Part shown: positions 23,015 through 34,740 of the stretch, piece by piece | Position numbering within the stretch: position 1 is the stretch's first letter | How the letters are laid out: the number at the start of each line of letters is the position of its first letter | NCBI GenBank assembly: GCA_023213395.1 | Contig: CM041465.1 | Span: 247,077,741-247,141,740 of the forward strand | Source: Cycas panzhihuaensis | Taxonomy: Eukaryota > Cycadophyta | Direction: 5' to 3' | DNA: 64,000 bases | The notes under the pieces: generated by a model | The model's database searches: none | What the model was told of the DNA's origin: nothing | The model's input: the letters and a program-made list of their open reading frames with translations, nothing else | Program-made: the position numbers and the translations under genes

Positions 23015-24113
23015 TGCGTCGCGATCGTGGTAGGCTGCCTAAAAGTCCATAATTTTTTTTCTTTTCTTATCAGACGAGTACTCTCTCTACCCTAGTAGAG
23101 ATCGAGGAAAGACCTTCGCTTAGTACTCTCTCCACGAAGATTGAGGAACAGTATCGGGATAGTCCAAGAGTTAGGAGAAAGGGGAAATTCTTTTCCCATG
23201 TAACTCTAGTACTTTATCTTTTGTCTTTCATCTGGTTTTAATTTCATTCTTATTTTTTGATTCTGGCATTGAATTATATCTTAAGGTTAGATAACATCGT
23301 TGGGCAACTACTTTTTCTCCCTCCCACCTCCCTTCTCGGGTATTGTAGGGATATGCCATTCTGGCTAAGTGCATAGTGGCCCTCCTGCCCTTTGTGTGAA
23401 GGATTAGAGTATCACTCACGAGCCAAGCCCTAGACATAACCTGGCTACGGAAGTGTGCCTGTATGTACCTTTAGGTATATAGGAGGACCTCATCTTCAGG
23501 TCCCAATCCTTTTCCAAAGATAGTAACTATCGACCATCAAGCCTCAGAGTACAATGGTTAGCGGTTAGCACCATAAAGCTACTTGCCTCGAACTTCTACA
23601 GTTTATTGGTAGGCTTATAAGACCAAGCACACCTTATCTAGGGGTTGGTAGGTTAAGACTGTAAACCACCTCACAATTTAAAAAGTAACCTATCTAGGGG
23701 TTGGTAGGTTAAGACTGTAAACTCTACTTAATTTAGTGAGAAAATTTACCCTTACAGGTATATACCTCATTTTGATCAACACATCGTACTGGTCAATTTG
23801 CACTAGGTTGGTATATAGTGTAAATTTTTATAATTTTTAGTACCTAGTCATCGGTGGGTCCCACCCTACCCCCCCTACACTTCACATGCCCCAGTTGAAC
23901 AAGCTTTTTGCACTATTGAAAGAACTTGATATCTTGTTTATGTAACTTTCTTTGGGGTCAACAGGCTATAGATACCCCACAATCTCCCTATTCACCCCAC
24001 TCTCTTTCCCTTAACAACCCCATTTTTTCTTACGTCCCATTCTTTCTTGATCTTTCCCACTTCGTTCATTCCCCTTCTTTCTACTTATTCCCGCCTCTTT
24101 ATGCCCTTTCTCC
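23015..24113 (+). other. gypsy-2 leader with a 32-bp direct repeat
   Basis: About 1.1 kb before the likely gag start. No domain was recognised. A 32-bp sequence is repeated exactly at 23635-23666 and 23691-23722. A short C-rich run lies near 23867. Confidence 0.55.
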
Positions 24114-24810
24114 ATGGCTTCTCAAAGCAACAGTGACAAAATCTCTATACTCGAGACCAAAGTCCACAGAATTAATGATAAAATATAGGATCTCAGCCAT
24201 ATATGTGAGAAGGTTAAAAATGGAGTAGCTACCATGCGCGCAGACTTTAACTCATGATTGCAAAACCTAGCATCTCATGCTGATGTCCAAGATATAATTA
24301 AGAGGTTGAACAGCTTCTCTCCTCCACCACTAGTTGGCCCCGCACAGCAACAAATCGTACCTCCACCTCCACATCAGAAATAACCATTCCATCATAAGAT
24401 CAACATACCCACATTTGATCTAGATCTCAATAGGGATAGTGCATGAAGTTAGATTAGCAAACTCGAGTCTTACTTTACACTCAACCCAATGTTAGTGAAT
24501 GAGCAACTTATATTTGGTTCCATTCACTTAGATGGGAAGCACATCATTGGTTCCGATGGAGGAAATGGGAGTACCCCTCCAGCCAGTCTTGGGCACACTT
24601 CTCTACCTATTTTCTCGAGCAATATGAAGACACTTGGAGTCAATCTTTTTTTACACAGCTAACATATTTGAAGCAAGTATCCTCTGTCGAAGTTTACACG
24701 GATGAGTCCCAATCTTTATGTAATCGGGTTGATTAGCAACTTGATAAATAGACAGAGATAGATACGTACATATCCATACTTAAAGAACGTATCCAAATGC
24801 ACTTGAAGAT
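24114..24810 (+). pseudogene. gypsy-2 gag, N-terminal part
   Basis: The likely start Met at 24114 opens 'MASQSNSDKISILETKVHRI', a coiled-coil-like beginning, followed by a proline-rich linker 'PPPPHQK' and then 'INIPTFDLDLNRDSA', the usual entry to the chromovirus capsid domain. A Tyr-Phe-rich remnant follows to 24810, where gypsy-3 is inserted. The gag C-terminus lies after 31107. Several stops and frame changes are present. Confidence 0.7.
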
Positions 24811-25888
24811 TGATCCATTTTCAGATCTTTAAAAGATGCAACCGCAACTACAACTAAATGATCAACTGGTCTACAAGTGTAACGAACTACAACTATGAAA
24901 TTTGCAGATGCAACCCTACTGACTGAGGCACAACCCTGCTGACTGAGATGCAACCCTGCTGACTGTAGGTGCAACCCTACTGACTGAGGTGCAACCCTAT
25001 TGACTACAGGTGCAACCCTGCTAACTGAGGCGCAACCCTACTGACTACAGGTGCAACTCCGCGGACTATAGAAAACACAAAGTTTAAAAAATGACAGCAT
25101 TTTTTGTAAGGGAAACGAAGTCTGTTTCACACAAAATTTTAGGATGATCTTTTCACACATGTCCTCTACATGATTAAAGAGATCAACCTCCTAATGAAAT
25201 GGAGTTAAGTGAGATTTCATTAACCGTTATGAAATCCGTTGAAGAACTACTAAACAGAAAAAATGTTACAGAAAGAAACTGCATATTGTAGGGTTTTAAA
25301 GCAGTGAGATCTCTTCACAGAGGACAAAGGAGAGGATGAGAGAGGACACCAGCAGCCATAGATATAGTCCAAGGAGCGCTATTCGAGGAAAGTTCTTCAA
25401 AAATTACTTTCTGGAAAAGAAAAACACCTCCAAGACGGAAAATTCTACACAGGAGAGAAAACAAAAAGGAAGTGGATAAGGAGCGATAGAGCTGCGCCTA
25501 AATCTATTTGTGGGGATAGTGAAGGAGCCCTAGAAGGCATAGTTGCAGCTGAGGAAAGAAAATAGTAGCTGCAACTGTCCAAGAAAGAGACGCTGGCAGA
25601 ATTCTTCTCTTAGAAAATGATTCTTTTAGTTATCGGCAACCAAAACTCCATGCAAACTTCAGTGACAGTGGTTTCAACGAACATGCGGTAGCCTAAAAAG
25701 CACCCAACCCTCAGTTCTTCTCTTCCACCCCATCAGAAGGGCCCTTTGCATGCTCAATAGAGCACAAACAGAAGGAATTTTGTAAGAGAATTCAAAATAT
25801 CTTCAAATTAATGTAATATTATTGTAAATTTATTTTGGATTTGTTTTGATTGGATTAAGTCTTTACTTTTCCATTCAAATTCGGATCA
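24811..25888 (+). repeat. gypsy-3 5' LTR with eight 20-21-bp tandem units
   Basis: Starts TGATCCATTTTC and ends GGATCA. At about 24905-25070 it carries roughly eight units of a GGTGCAACCCTACTGACT type. The 3' LTR has only about four, which accounts for most of the 92-bp length difference. Confidence 0.92.
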
Positions 25889-25894
25889 AATATT

Positions 25895-25906
25895 TGGTAT
25901 CAAAGC
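25895..25906 (+). other. gypsy-3 primer-binding site, initiator-Met tRNA
   Basis: TGGTATCAAAGC lies six bases after the 5' LTR. Confidence 0.85.
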
Positions 25907-26014
25907 TAGTTTTCTTGAAATCCTTGGGAACGTAGAGATTTTTAAAGCGAAAAGAAAAGAAAAACCCTCTTACTTTCGTTGTGAAAAGTTTTTATGAAAA
26001 CTAGATTTTAATAT

Positions 26015-27110
26015 TTGTTGACCAGTGAACCTTTAACTGAACCACTTGAGAAAGAATGTAGACAACGAAGGAAGATGGCTGAGGTAGAGCAAAAGATGGA
26101 GGAAAGGTTTGTAAAGATGGAGCAAAACCTCGATAGACTAACCCAGCTTGTGGCGCAAGCTGGCCTCTCAACAAGTTGTAAGTTCTTCTTCAATAATGAA
26201 AAGCGTAAAAAAGGAAGAAAATGAACCGATAAAAGAGGAACCAAATGAAGAGCTGGTAGAAGACCAACAAGAAGAGAAAGAAGATAACAATCTAGTAATA
26301 ATAACACATCCATTCAAGGTAGAGGCAAAACTTGAACTACCTATCTATGATGGAACTTTAGATGCTGAAAAGTTAGATGGTTGGTTAGACCAACTAAAAA
26401 CATATTTTTCTATTTATGGGTATAAAAACCAACAGAAATTTACTTTTACTAGGTTAAAATTGTCTAAGCATGCATTAGTTTGGTGGAATGCATATCTTAA
26501 ATCCCATCATGTAAATGAAATTACTTGGCAATAATTTAAAATTCTCATAAAGAAGCAATTCTATCCTATTAGGTATGAAGAGCAACAAAGGATTAAATGG
26601 CAATATTACTGATAGGAAAGAGGCCAAAATGTCCAAGACTACACAACAGAATTTCAAAAGCAAGTTGTTGTGTTGAGCATCTCTTTACTAGGTAAAGACA
26701 TCATGTTGAAGTATATTGGAGGGTTGCACCAGTATATTCAGCAAGAACTTCAATTGTTTGAAGTTAAATCGCTCGATGAAACTAGCAAGAAGGTGATTGC
26801 CATAGAAAAGAGGAACAAGAAGGTTTATGATGAGAGGAAAAGGTTTGCACCTCAAGAAGGTAGCAACAAACCTGCTTGAGGAATAAGGTTTCCAAGTAAA
26901 GTTGGACAACAACCCATTAGGGGTTTTAGTAAGAAGAAACAAATCAATACCACCCAAATCAAAGTCACTTATACTTATTGTAAGCGAGTAGGTCACAATA
27001 TAGAAGATTGTTGGTTCCTACACCCAGAGAAACGACCTAAGAACAAGGGAAAAAGTAAAGCTAAAACTGAAGGTAAAGCTTTACTTAACTCTGTAGGTGA
27101 TGAAGATGTT
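26015..27110 (+). pseudogene. gypsy-3 gag
   Basis: It begins with a charged coiled-coil-like segment ('MAEVEQKMEERFVKMEQNLD', about 26074), then after a frame change 'AKLELPIYDGTLDAEKLDGW' and 'LKLSKHALVWWNAYL', the gypsy capsid pattern. The next part, 'DYTTEFQKQVVVLSISLLGK' to 'YIQQELQLFEVKSLDE', fits the capsid C-terminal domain. The knuckle near 26970-27015 reads Y-x2-C-x4-H-x4-C with its first Cys lost, followed by a Lys-rich tail. There are stops near 26533 and 26878. Confidence 0.8.
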
Positions 27111-27179
27111 TGTGGCATTGAAGAAGCTAATAAGAAGTTAATGCTCATGGATAATGCAGAGCCTAAAAATAACCATCAG

Positions 27180-27640
27180 TAAGTTGATCCAGAGATTAGA
27201 GAGGAGCTCTTCATGGTAAGAATCCAAGTGAAGCAAAGTATGGTTGATGCCATATTTGATGGAGGAAGCCAAAAGAATTTAAACTCAGAAGCATTGGCAA
27301 AGAAACTAGGATTAAAAATGCATGCACATCCAAAACCATATCCTCTTAGATGGCTATAAAAAATTCAGAGTTGCAGGTTACTCACCAATGTAAGTTTAAA
27401 TTTGTAATATCTAAAAAGTTTATTGATGAAGTTGAATGTGAGGTAATCCCTTTGGATGTTTGTCAAGTTGTGTTTGGTAGCCCATATCTCTATGATAGAG
27501 ATGGAGTTCATCAAAGGAGGCTAAGAAAGATTTGACTCATCAAGGATGGGAAATCATATCTGATCAATGCATCAAAGCCACAAAAGAAGATCTCTCTCAT
27601 ATCTTCCCAATAAGCGAAAAGATTGATCAATGCTTGTAGA
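27180..27640 (+). pseudogene. gypsy-3 protease
   Basis: 'MVDAIFDGGSQKNLNSEALA' near 27240-27300 is a retropepsin active-site region with Asp-Gly-Gly. The second block is seen as 'LDVCQVVFGSPYLYDRDGVH' at about 27454-27513, matching the 'D..LG..WL...D' pattern. A frame change separates the two blocks near 27350. Confidence 0.7.
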
Positions 27641-27739
27641 AAGTTTGTGCTACTGATGATAAAGCCAAAGGTGGAAGAAAAAGAGCAAGTAGAGTCCTCA
27701 ATATAAGCACTAGATAGGAAGCAAGTGTAGCAGATTGAA

Positions 27740-29085
27740 GGCCTAAGGAATAGGTACAGTGACGTATTCCAAAAGCCAAAAGGGTTGCCCCCTAAAAGAG
27801 CAATTGAACATGAAATCCAGCTGGTTACTGATTCACCTTTGCCAAATCTTAGTCTCTACCGAAAATCAGTTTTAGAGAATGAAGAGATTAAGAGGCAGAT
27901 TTAAGAACTCTTGGAATAAGAAGTGATCAAGCCAAGTTATTCCCTATGTAATTCACCTATTGTTTTAGCGCCAAAGAAAGATGGAGGATGGAGAATGTGC
28001 ATTGACTACCAGGCTTTGAACAAGATCATCATAAAGAATAAACATCCCTTACCACGGATAGATGACTTGTTGGACCACCGCAACAAGAAGATATTTCAGC
28101 AAAATGAACTTAAAATCAGGCTACCATCAGGTTTGAATCTAACAGGAGGATACTTGGAAGACAGCCTTCAAATCGAAGCAAGGATTGTTCAAATGGTTGA
28201 TGATGCCATTTGGTCTATGCAATGCACCTACCACCTTCATGAGGTTGATGAATGAGGTATTAAGACCCTTCATTGATGACTTTGTAATTGTTTGCCTAAA
28301 TGATATTCTGATTTTTAGTCATAATTGGGAGGAGCACCTCTAATATATCGAGCAAGTGCTCAAAGTTCTCCAAGAACAGTAGTTGAAACTAAATCTAAAG
28401 AAGTGTGAGTTTGGAAAGCAATCTCTCATCTTCTTAGATTTCGTGGTTGGAGGAGAATTGAAGATTGACCCAGCAAAGATTAAAGTCATTCTCAATTGGC
28501 CCACACCCAAGACAACCATAGAGGTAAGAAGTTTCATTGGTGCATGTCAATATTTAAGAAAATTTATTTTCAAATTCTCTCAAATTACATCACCTCTTCA
28601 TGCATTAACGGGAGGACATGCAAAGTTTCATTGGGAGAATGAACAAGAAAAAGCTTTTAGGCTTTTGAAGCAGAAAATTTGTGAAGCACCAGTGTTAGCT
28701 TTACCCTCGTTGCAGAAACCATTTAAATTGGATACTGATGCTTCAACCTATGCCATGGGAGCAGTATTGAAGCAAGAAGAAAAACTGATAGCATACCATT
28801 CAGAGACATTTAATGGAGCTGTCATAAACTACCCAACTTATGATAAGGAGCTCTATATATTGCACTAAGCAGTGAAGTATTGGAGACCATATTTGTTAGG
28901 AAAAGAAGTGGTCATCCACACTGACCACAAGCCTTTGCAATTCTTGTAGACTCTGTCCAAATTACAGCAGGCTAGGCACATGAAATGGGTGTCCTATTTG
29001 CACCAATTTCACATCGTGGTTAAGTACAAGAAAGGAATGATAAATAAAATTACAAACTTGCTGTCTAGACCTCCTCAACAGTAAG
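27740..29085 (+). pseudogene. gypsy-3 reverse transcriptase and RNase H
   Basis: The RT opens with 'IEHEIQLVTDSPLPNLSLYR' and 'SPIVLAPKKDGGWRMCIDYQ'. After a frameshift near 28090 the catalytic region reads MNLKSGYHQ, where the expected Asp is Asn. The YxDD box reads CLNDILIFS near 28291-28315, again Asn for the first Asp. The C-terminal RT and RNase H are open from 28383 to 28868, with 'FKLDTDASTYAMGAVLKQEE' and 'AYHSETFNGAVINYPTYDKE'. RNase H ends with 'IHTDHKPLQFL' and a decayed 'INKITNLLSRPP' (about 29038-29075). Confidence 0.85.
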
Positions 29086-30060
29086 GTATTTCCAATTTGT
29101 TGGTAGCTATGTAATTTCAACTTTTCTGCCATGATGAATATGTTGATTTGTACTTGAAAGATGAGGCATTCAAGCCTATCTTTGAGCAACTACAGCAAGG
29201 AAAAGTAGTTGCTAATTTCCAGCTGAAAGATAGTCTTCTTTTCAAGCAAGACAAGCTTTACATTCTAAAGCATGCAGACTGAATGAAGTGGATAAGAGAA
29301 GCTCATACCTCTCGAGTTACAGGACACTTTGGAGTGGGAAACACATTGCTAAACTTGCAGCGATATATGTATTGGCCAAATATATAGCAAGATGTGACTA
29401 CAGCAGTACGAGGGTGTACATTACGTAGCACATCAAAGCCGGCCAATAGGAAGTTTGGATTGTACATTCCACTTCCTGTTCCATCATGACCGTGGGAAAG
29501 TATCTCTATGGATTTCTTAGGAGAACTACCATGAACCAAAAATGGTATGGATTATTTGTTTGTAGTTGTTGATTGGTTTAGTAAAATAGTGATGTTGATT
29601 CCTTGTAGAAAGACACATACAGGAAAAGACATAGTAGATTATTTTTCTACCATGTTTGGAAGCATTTTGGATTCACCTTGTAATCGTTTCTTACAAGGTG
29701 AAGGCAAAAAGCTAAAGCCTATACGTTATGGTCCTTTTACAATCTTGAAGAAAATTGGGAAAAAAGCTTTCTAACTTGAACTTCCAGAATTCATGAAAAT
29801 GTATTCTGTAGTGAATGTTGAGAATTTGAAGATGTTCGAGCCATCCATGTTGGATGAAGATGAAAACGGAGTTCCACTCTTACCAAATCCAGAGGAGTTG
29901 CGAATAGAGAAAGAGGAACCAATACAAAATGATTGCATTCTTCAAAGGAAATAGACCAAGGCTCGAAGAGGCATAATCAAGTCCTTCAGAATTACAGAAA
30001 AAGGCCAAGTACCTAACAAGGCAAAATGGTACAATAAGGAGATAGGAAAAATTAAATTCC
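29086..30060 (+). pseudogene. gypsy-3 integrase with internal deletion, and C-terminal tail
   Basis: A remnant of the His-Cys region ('HTSRVTGHFGVGNTLLNL', about 29307) is followed by the core start 'SMDFLGELP' (first Asp, about 29508) and 'YLFVVVDWFSKIVMLIP'. At about 29665 the sequence jumps from 'YFSTMFGSI' to 'FLQGEGKKLKPIRYGPFTIL', the C-terminal GPF-type module. The part that should hold the second Asp and the Glu is missing. The tail includes 'NVENLKMFEPSMLDEDENGV' and 'IIKSFRITEKGQVPNKAKW', not a chromodomain and not a family I can name. Confidence 0.8.
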
Positions 30061-30100
30061 CTCATCTACAACTATAAAATTCATGAGACCATGAACTCCT

Positions 30101-30115
30101 AAAAAAGGGGAGTTC
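30101..30115 (+). other. gypsy-3 polypurine tract
   Basis: AAAAAAGGGGAGTTC lies directly before the 3' LTR. The purine run is the expected plus-strand primer. Confidence 0.75.
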
Positions 30116-31101
30116 TGATCTGTTTTTCGAATCTTTAAAAGGTGCAACCGTAACTGCAACTAAGTGATCGACTGGTCTACAAGTGCAACAAACTGCAACT
30201 ATGAAATTTACAGACACAACCCTACTGACTGAGGTGCAACCCTGCTGACTGCACGCACAACCCTGTTGGCTGCAGGCGCAACCCTATAGACTGCAGAAAA
30301 TAGAAAACAGAAAGTTTAAAAAACGACAGCATTTTTTGTGAGGGAAACAAAGTCTGTTTTGTACGAAATTTTAAGAGGATATTTTCACACGTGTCCTCTA
30401 CACAATTAAAGAGATCAACCTCTCAATTAAATGGATTTAGGTAGGATTTCATTAGCCGTTATGAAATCCATTGAAGAACTACTAAACGGAAAAAATGTTG
30501 TGAAAAGAAACTGCATATTATGGGGTTTTAAAGCACCAAGATCTCTTCATAGAGGACAGAGGAGAGGACACCAGCAGCCATAGACGCAGTCCAAGGAGCG
30601 AGATTCGAGGAAAGTTCTTCAAAAATTACTTCCTAAAAGAAAAATGTACCCAAGATGTAAAATTCACAAGAAGAGAGAAAACGAAATGAGTGCATAAGGA
30701 GCAACAGAATGCACCTAAACTGCTCGTGGGGATAGTGAAGGAGCCCTAAGGCATAGTAAAATTGAGGGAGGAAAATAGTAGCCGCAGTAGTCCAAGAAAG
30801 AGACGTTGGTAGAATTCTTCTCCAAGAAAAGGATTCTTTTAGTTATCAGCAACCAAAACTCTATGCAAACTTCAGTGACAGTGGTTCTAAAGAATATGCA
30901 GTAGCCTAAAAAGCACCCAGCACTCAGTTCTTCTCTTCTAATTTGCTATAGCAGTCCTTTGCATGCTCAATAGAGCACAAACACAAGGAATTTTATAAGA
31001 GAATTCAAAATATCTTCAAATTAATGTAATATTATTGTAAATTTATTTTGGATTTGTTTCGATTGGATTAAGTCTTTACTTTTCCATTTAAATTCGAATC
31101 A
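30116..31101 (+). repeat. gypsy-3 3' LTR (986 bp, four tandem units)
   Basis: Starts TGATCTGTTTTTC and ends CGAATCA. It aligns with 24811-25888 and is followed by the exact target duplication AAGAT. Confidence 0.92.
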
Positions 31102-31106
31102 AAGAT

Positions 31107-32000
31107 AGTCTCCCTATCCACTCTAAAGGATGCAATTAATATGCCTAAAGCAGTAGAAGTAGAATTTGCTACAGAAAGACCTTCTCCATTTAGACGAGAC
31201 TCCACGTAGTTTTCACGATCTTGACAAGCTAATACGACCTAGTCCCAGAGACCATGATCACGCCCATGACCAGAGGACACCCCAGCTACATCTTTCGACC
31301 AGCGCACTGAGGAATCATTATTGAAGTCCATCCACATCACTCCTATAGAGGCACAATGTCATCAAGAAGCCAGTCTATGTATGTAATGTTCTGAAAAATA
31401 GACTACTGGTCACAATAGAATCTGCAAAGCTAGGAAGATAGTCTTCATAATTGACCCAGACTTACCCTCGGATGATGACCCTAAAACTGAGCATGAATAT
31501 GATAATGAACCCCAAGACTACCCTATTGATGAGTTACCCCCAAACCCTGAGTCTGAAGTTTCCTTATCCATAGTTACCTCCATTGCATGTCCTGAACCAC
31601 TTCGAGTCAGAGGAATACTTAGGAAAACCCCAATTACCATTTTGATCGATGGTGGCGCGTCGCTAAATTTCATTAACATCTCTATTTTCTGCCAATCGAA
31701 TCTTTCCATAGAACCTAAAACTGGCTTCACTTGCTCCTTACCTGATCATCACACACTCCATTGTACGGGAACAATAAAACCTCATGGTCCACATTGGCTC
31801 ATATACCCTTGTCTCTGATTTTTATGCTCTGTCCATAACTAGGTCAGATGAAATTCTTGGCGTACAATGGCTCCAGACTCTAGGGACTTGTAGCACTAAT
31901 AACTCACCCATGACCCCCTTTATTATATTCAAAGATCACATGGGCTGCTCTCATAACCTTTATGGGATGTAAGCCCCCTCAAACAAAATAATCTTACCCT
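31107..32000 (+). pseudogene. gypsy-2 gag C-terminus and protease
   Basis: After the gypsy-3 insertion the gag resumes with a knuckle-like C-x2-C-x4-...-G-H-x3-C segment (about 31375-31430, two stops inside) and an acidic linker rich in Asp, Glu and Pro. The protease active site ILIDGGASLNFI lies at about 31641-31676, with Asp-Gly-Gly in place of the usual Asp-Ser-Gly. 'YALSITRSDEILGVQWLQTL', the second protease block, is open at 31784-31972. Confidence 0.75.
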
Positions 32001-32079
32001 CACGAATGCACCGCCAACTCAATGGTAACATCAGGTACATCACTTGTATTAACCATATCCAAGCCCCCTCGGGTATCCA

Positions 32080-33440
32080 CCATGATATCCAGTAAGTATT
32101 AGATCGATACCAATCTGTATTTGCTTTGTTACTTGCTAGCCCCCCACCTGATTGAGGCTTTTACCATACTATTGAGTTACAAAGTTCGCACGACCCGATA
32201 AGCCTTTGACCATATAGAAATTCCTATTTCCAAAAAAATGAAATTAGAAAAATCACACAGGAATTGTTGGACATGGGTATCATCCAACCTAGTAAAAGTT
32301 TGTATGCAGTACCCATCATCTTAGTTCGCAAGAAGGATGGCTTTTCTGACTTTGTGTTGACTATCATGCGCTCAATAAAATCACCATAAAAAATAAGTTT
32401 CCCATGCCACGAATCGATGACATGTTAGATGAAATCCATGGTGCTACAATTTTCACCAAACTTGATTTATAGTCAGGATACTACCAAATCCCCATCTTGC
32501 TAGAGGATCAACATAAAACAGCTTTCTGAACCCACCATGGCCACTTTGAATTCTAGGTCATGTCCTTTGGCCTATGTAATGCTTCGGCCACCTTTCAGGC
32601 CCTCATGAACAAGATCTTATTCCCATACTTACAAAAATTTGTGATCGTCTTCTTCAATGATATTCTTATCTATAGCTCAAACATGCCGGCCCACGTCCCA
32701 CATCTAGAAATAGTCCTTCAAATCCTAGTTGAGAATAAACTGTATGCTAAGCTCTCCAAATGTGAATTTAGGAAATCTAAATTACAATACCTTCGGCATA
32801 TTATATCCTTTGCAGGGGTTCAAGTGGATCCTGATAAAATCTCTATCATCACTCATTGGACAACCCCAAAAACTCTGACCCAATTGTAGGCTTTCCTAGG
32901 ACTTACCAGATTCTATCATCGATTCATTTCAAATTATGCCACCCTAACCACTCCTTTAACCCACTTACTTTGGAAGGATTCCTTCCAGTGGTCCCCCTCA
33001 GCTAATGAGGCCTTCCTCTATTTAAAGGAGGTTATGGCAACCACCCTAGTTTTAGCCTCCCCTGACTTTTCTCGGCCTTTCCAATTAGAATACAATGCCT
33101 TTGGGTTTAGATTGGGTGCGGTCTTAATACAAGACTTCCATCCCATTACCTTTAAAAGTCTAAAACTCAAAGATCATGAGTGTAGACTTTCTACCTATCA
33201 AAAAGAAATGTGGGCCATCCTCCATGCTATTGACAAGTGGCGACAGTATCTACTTGGTTCTAAATTCACTATCCTCATTGATCATCATAACCTTCGTCAT
33301 TTACTAGATCAACCAACCCTCTCAGAAGAGCAGGCGGAATGGGTCGATCGCCTCCAAGTTTTTGATTTTACAATCACATATAAAAAGGGGAAAGATAACA
33401 TTGTGGCAGATACTCTCTCAAGGTTGCCTTCACCTACACT
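32080..33440 (+). pseudogene. gypsy-2 reverse transcriptase and RNase H
   Basis: Blocks in order: 'YAVPIILVRKKDGF' (about 32303), '[14 protein letters not shown]', 'FTKLDL.SGYYQIPI' with the first catalytic Asp kept (about 32455-32495), 'MSFGLCNASATFQALMN', and VIVFFNDILIYSS at 32642-32680, where the first Asp of YxDD is Asn. RNase H at about 33034-33440 is nearly open, with 'LEYNAFGFRLGAVL' (first Asp replaced by Asn), 'YQKEMWAILHAIDKWRQYL', 'FTILIDHHNLRHLL' and 'KDNIVADTLSRLP'. Confidence 0.88.
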
Positions 33441-33559
33441 TGGCGATAACACCGGTCATACTGAGGATCCCACCATTTATGCCATTTCCTCCCCACAGCC
33501 GACATGGCTATAGGATTTAGCCATGGCTAACCAAAACCAACATGATTTTGTGCACTAGG

Positions 33560-34740
33560 CCAATAAGGTCCACACTCATAAGGATTGGTCCATCCATAAT
33601 AATCTTCTTTTATATTAAAATCGCATATTCGTACATCCCCTCTCAACTTTTATCCCGCGGATTTTATCAGAATATCATTCTTCCCCTCTTGGCGGCCACT
33701 CTAGTTTTGATAAAACTTACTGTAGGATTCATTCTAACTTCTTTTGGCTAGAAATGAAATCCACCATCCTTACCTTTGTCTTAGAATGTGATACATACCA
33801 ACATAACAAAGCTGATACAAAACCCCAACCGGGCCTCCTTCAACCATTGCACATCCCACAAGGTAAATGGTAAGATATTGCCATGGACTTTATAATGGGC
33901 CTACCACCATCTGCTGGATCTGACTCCATTTTAGTAGTCATAGATCGATTGACAAAATATGCCCACTTCTTACTCATCCACACAACCTATAAAGCCCCAC
34001 ACATCGCTGACATCTACATCTAGACAATCTTTCGTTTGCATGGTTTTCCATCCACCATTGTCTGCGATCGCAATCCTAAATTTACTAGCTCCTTTTGGCA
34101 AGAGCTATTCTATACATCAGGTACATCATTCAACATGAGTTTTGCATACCATCCATAGACCAATGGCCAGTCTGAGGTCCTTAACAAAACTCCGAAGACC
34201 TACTTACGTTGCTTTGCATCTGACCACCAGTCTAAATGGACATCATGGCCAGCTTTAACTCAGTATTAGTACAACTCCTCACACCATTCAGCCATTGGAA
34301 TGTCCCCATTTTTGGCTCTCTATAAGTATCCCCTATCATCCCATCACACCTTAGCTACCAACCTCCATACGGCAGCAGTGCAACAAAAATTATAGCATAT
34401 GGACCAAATTCTCCATACTCTTAAACAAAACCTATCCATGGCCCAAAATCGAATGAAACAATTAGCAGACTGTCGCCGCTCTAATCGCTCCTTCAACATT
34501 GGGTATCTGGTATTTCTTCATCTCCAACCTTATAAGCAACAATCCTTTTACCATCATAAGAACCACAAACATAACCCTCGATATTATGGACCCTATAAAG
34601 TCCTTAAACGTATTGGTGAAGTTGCATATGCTCTTGACCTTCTCTCTACCATAAACATCCATAATGTTTTTCATGTCTCCTGTCTTCGAAAGTGTCTAAG
34701 CAAAACCCATACTCCCTAGACAACCCTTCCAATTTTAGAT
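33560..34740 (+). pseudogene. gypsy-2 integrase
   Basis: The zinc region reads 'YHSSPLGGH' (about 33682) with 'LECDTYQHNKAD', where the last zinc Cys is Tyr. The core has 'AMDFIMGLPPSAGSDSILVV' (first Asp, about 33880), 'GFPSTIVCDRNPKFTSSFW' (second Asp, about 34043) and 'P.TNGQSEVLNK' (Glu, about 34153, CAG decayed to TAG in the PQT motif). The C-terminal module 'RYYGPYKVLKRIGEVAYALD' (about 34580) and 'NIHNVFHVSCLRKCL' are open at 34399-34719. Confidence 0.88.

Larger units (their letters stand above)
24811..31101 (+). mobile_element. gypsy-3: Ty3/gypsy element with long LTRs, innermost layer
   Basis: LTRs are at 24811-25888 (1078 bp) and 30116-31101 (986 bp). The target duplication AAGAT is exact at 24806-24810 and 31102-31106, inside the gag of gypsy-2. 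It has a Met-type PBS and a polypurine tract AAAAAAGGGGAG before the 3' LTR. Internally it has gag, protease, RT, RNase H and a truncated integrase; no chromodomain was seen. It is the youngest insertion of this branch by position (inside gypsy-2, inside gypsy-1, inside copia-1). Confidence 0.92.

Noticed and set aside
23520-23600. tRNA-like stretch
   Set aside because: No cloverleaf with a proper T-arm and acceptor pairing could be drawn.
23926-24228. 100-residue plus-strand open frame in the gypsy-2 leader as an independent gene
   Set aside because: It overlaps the better-supported gag start at 24114 in another frame, is low in complexity (Ser, Leu, Pro, Phe) and has no homologous pattern.
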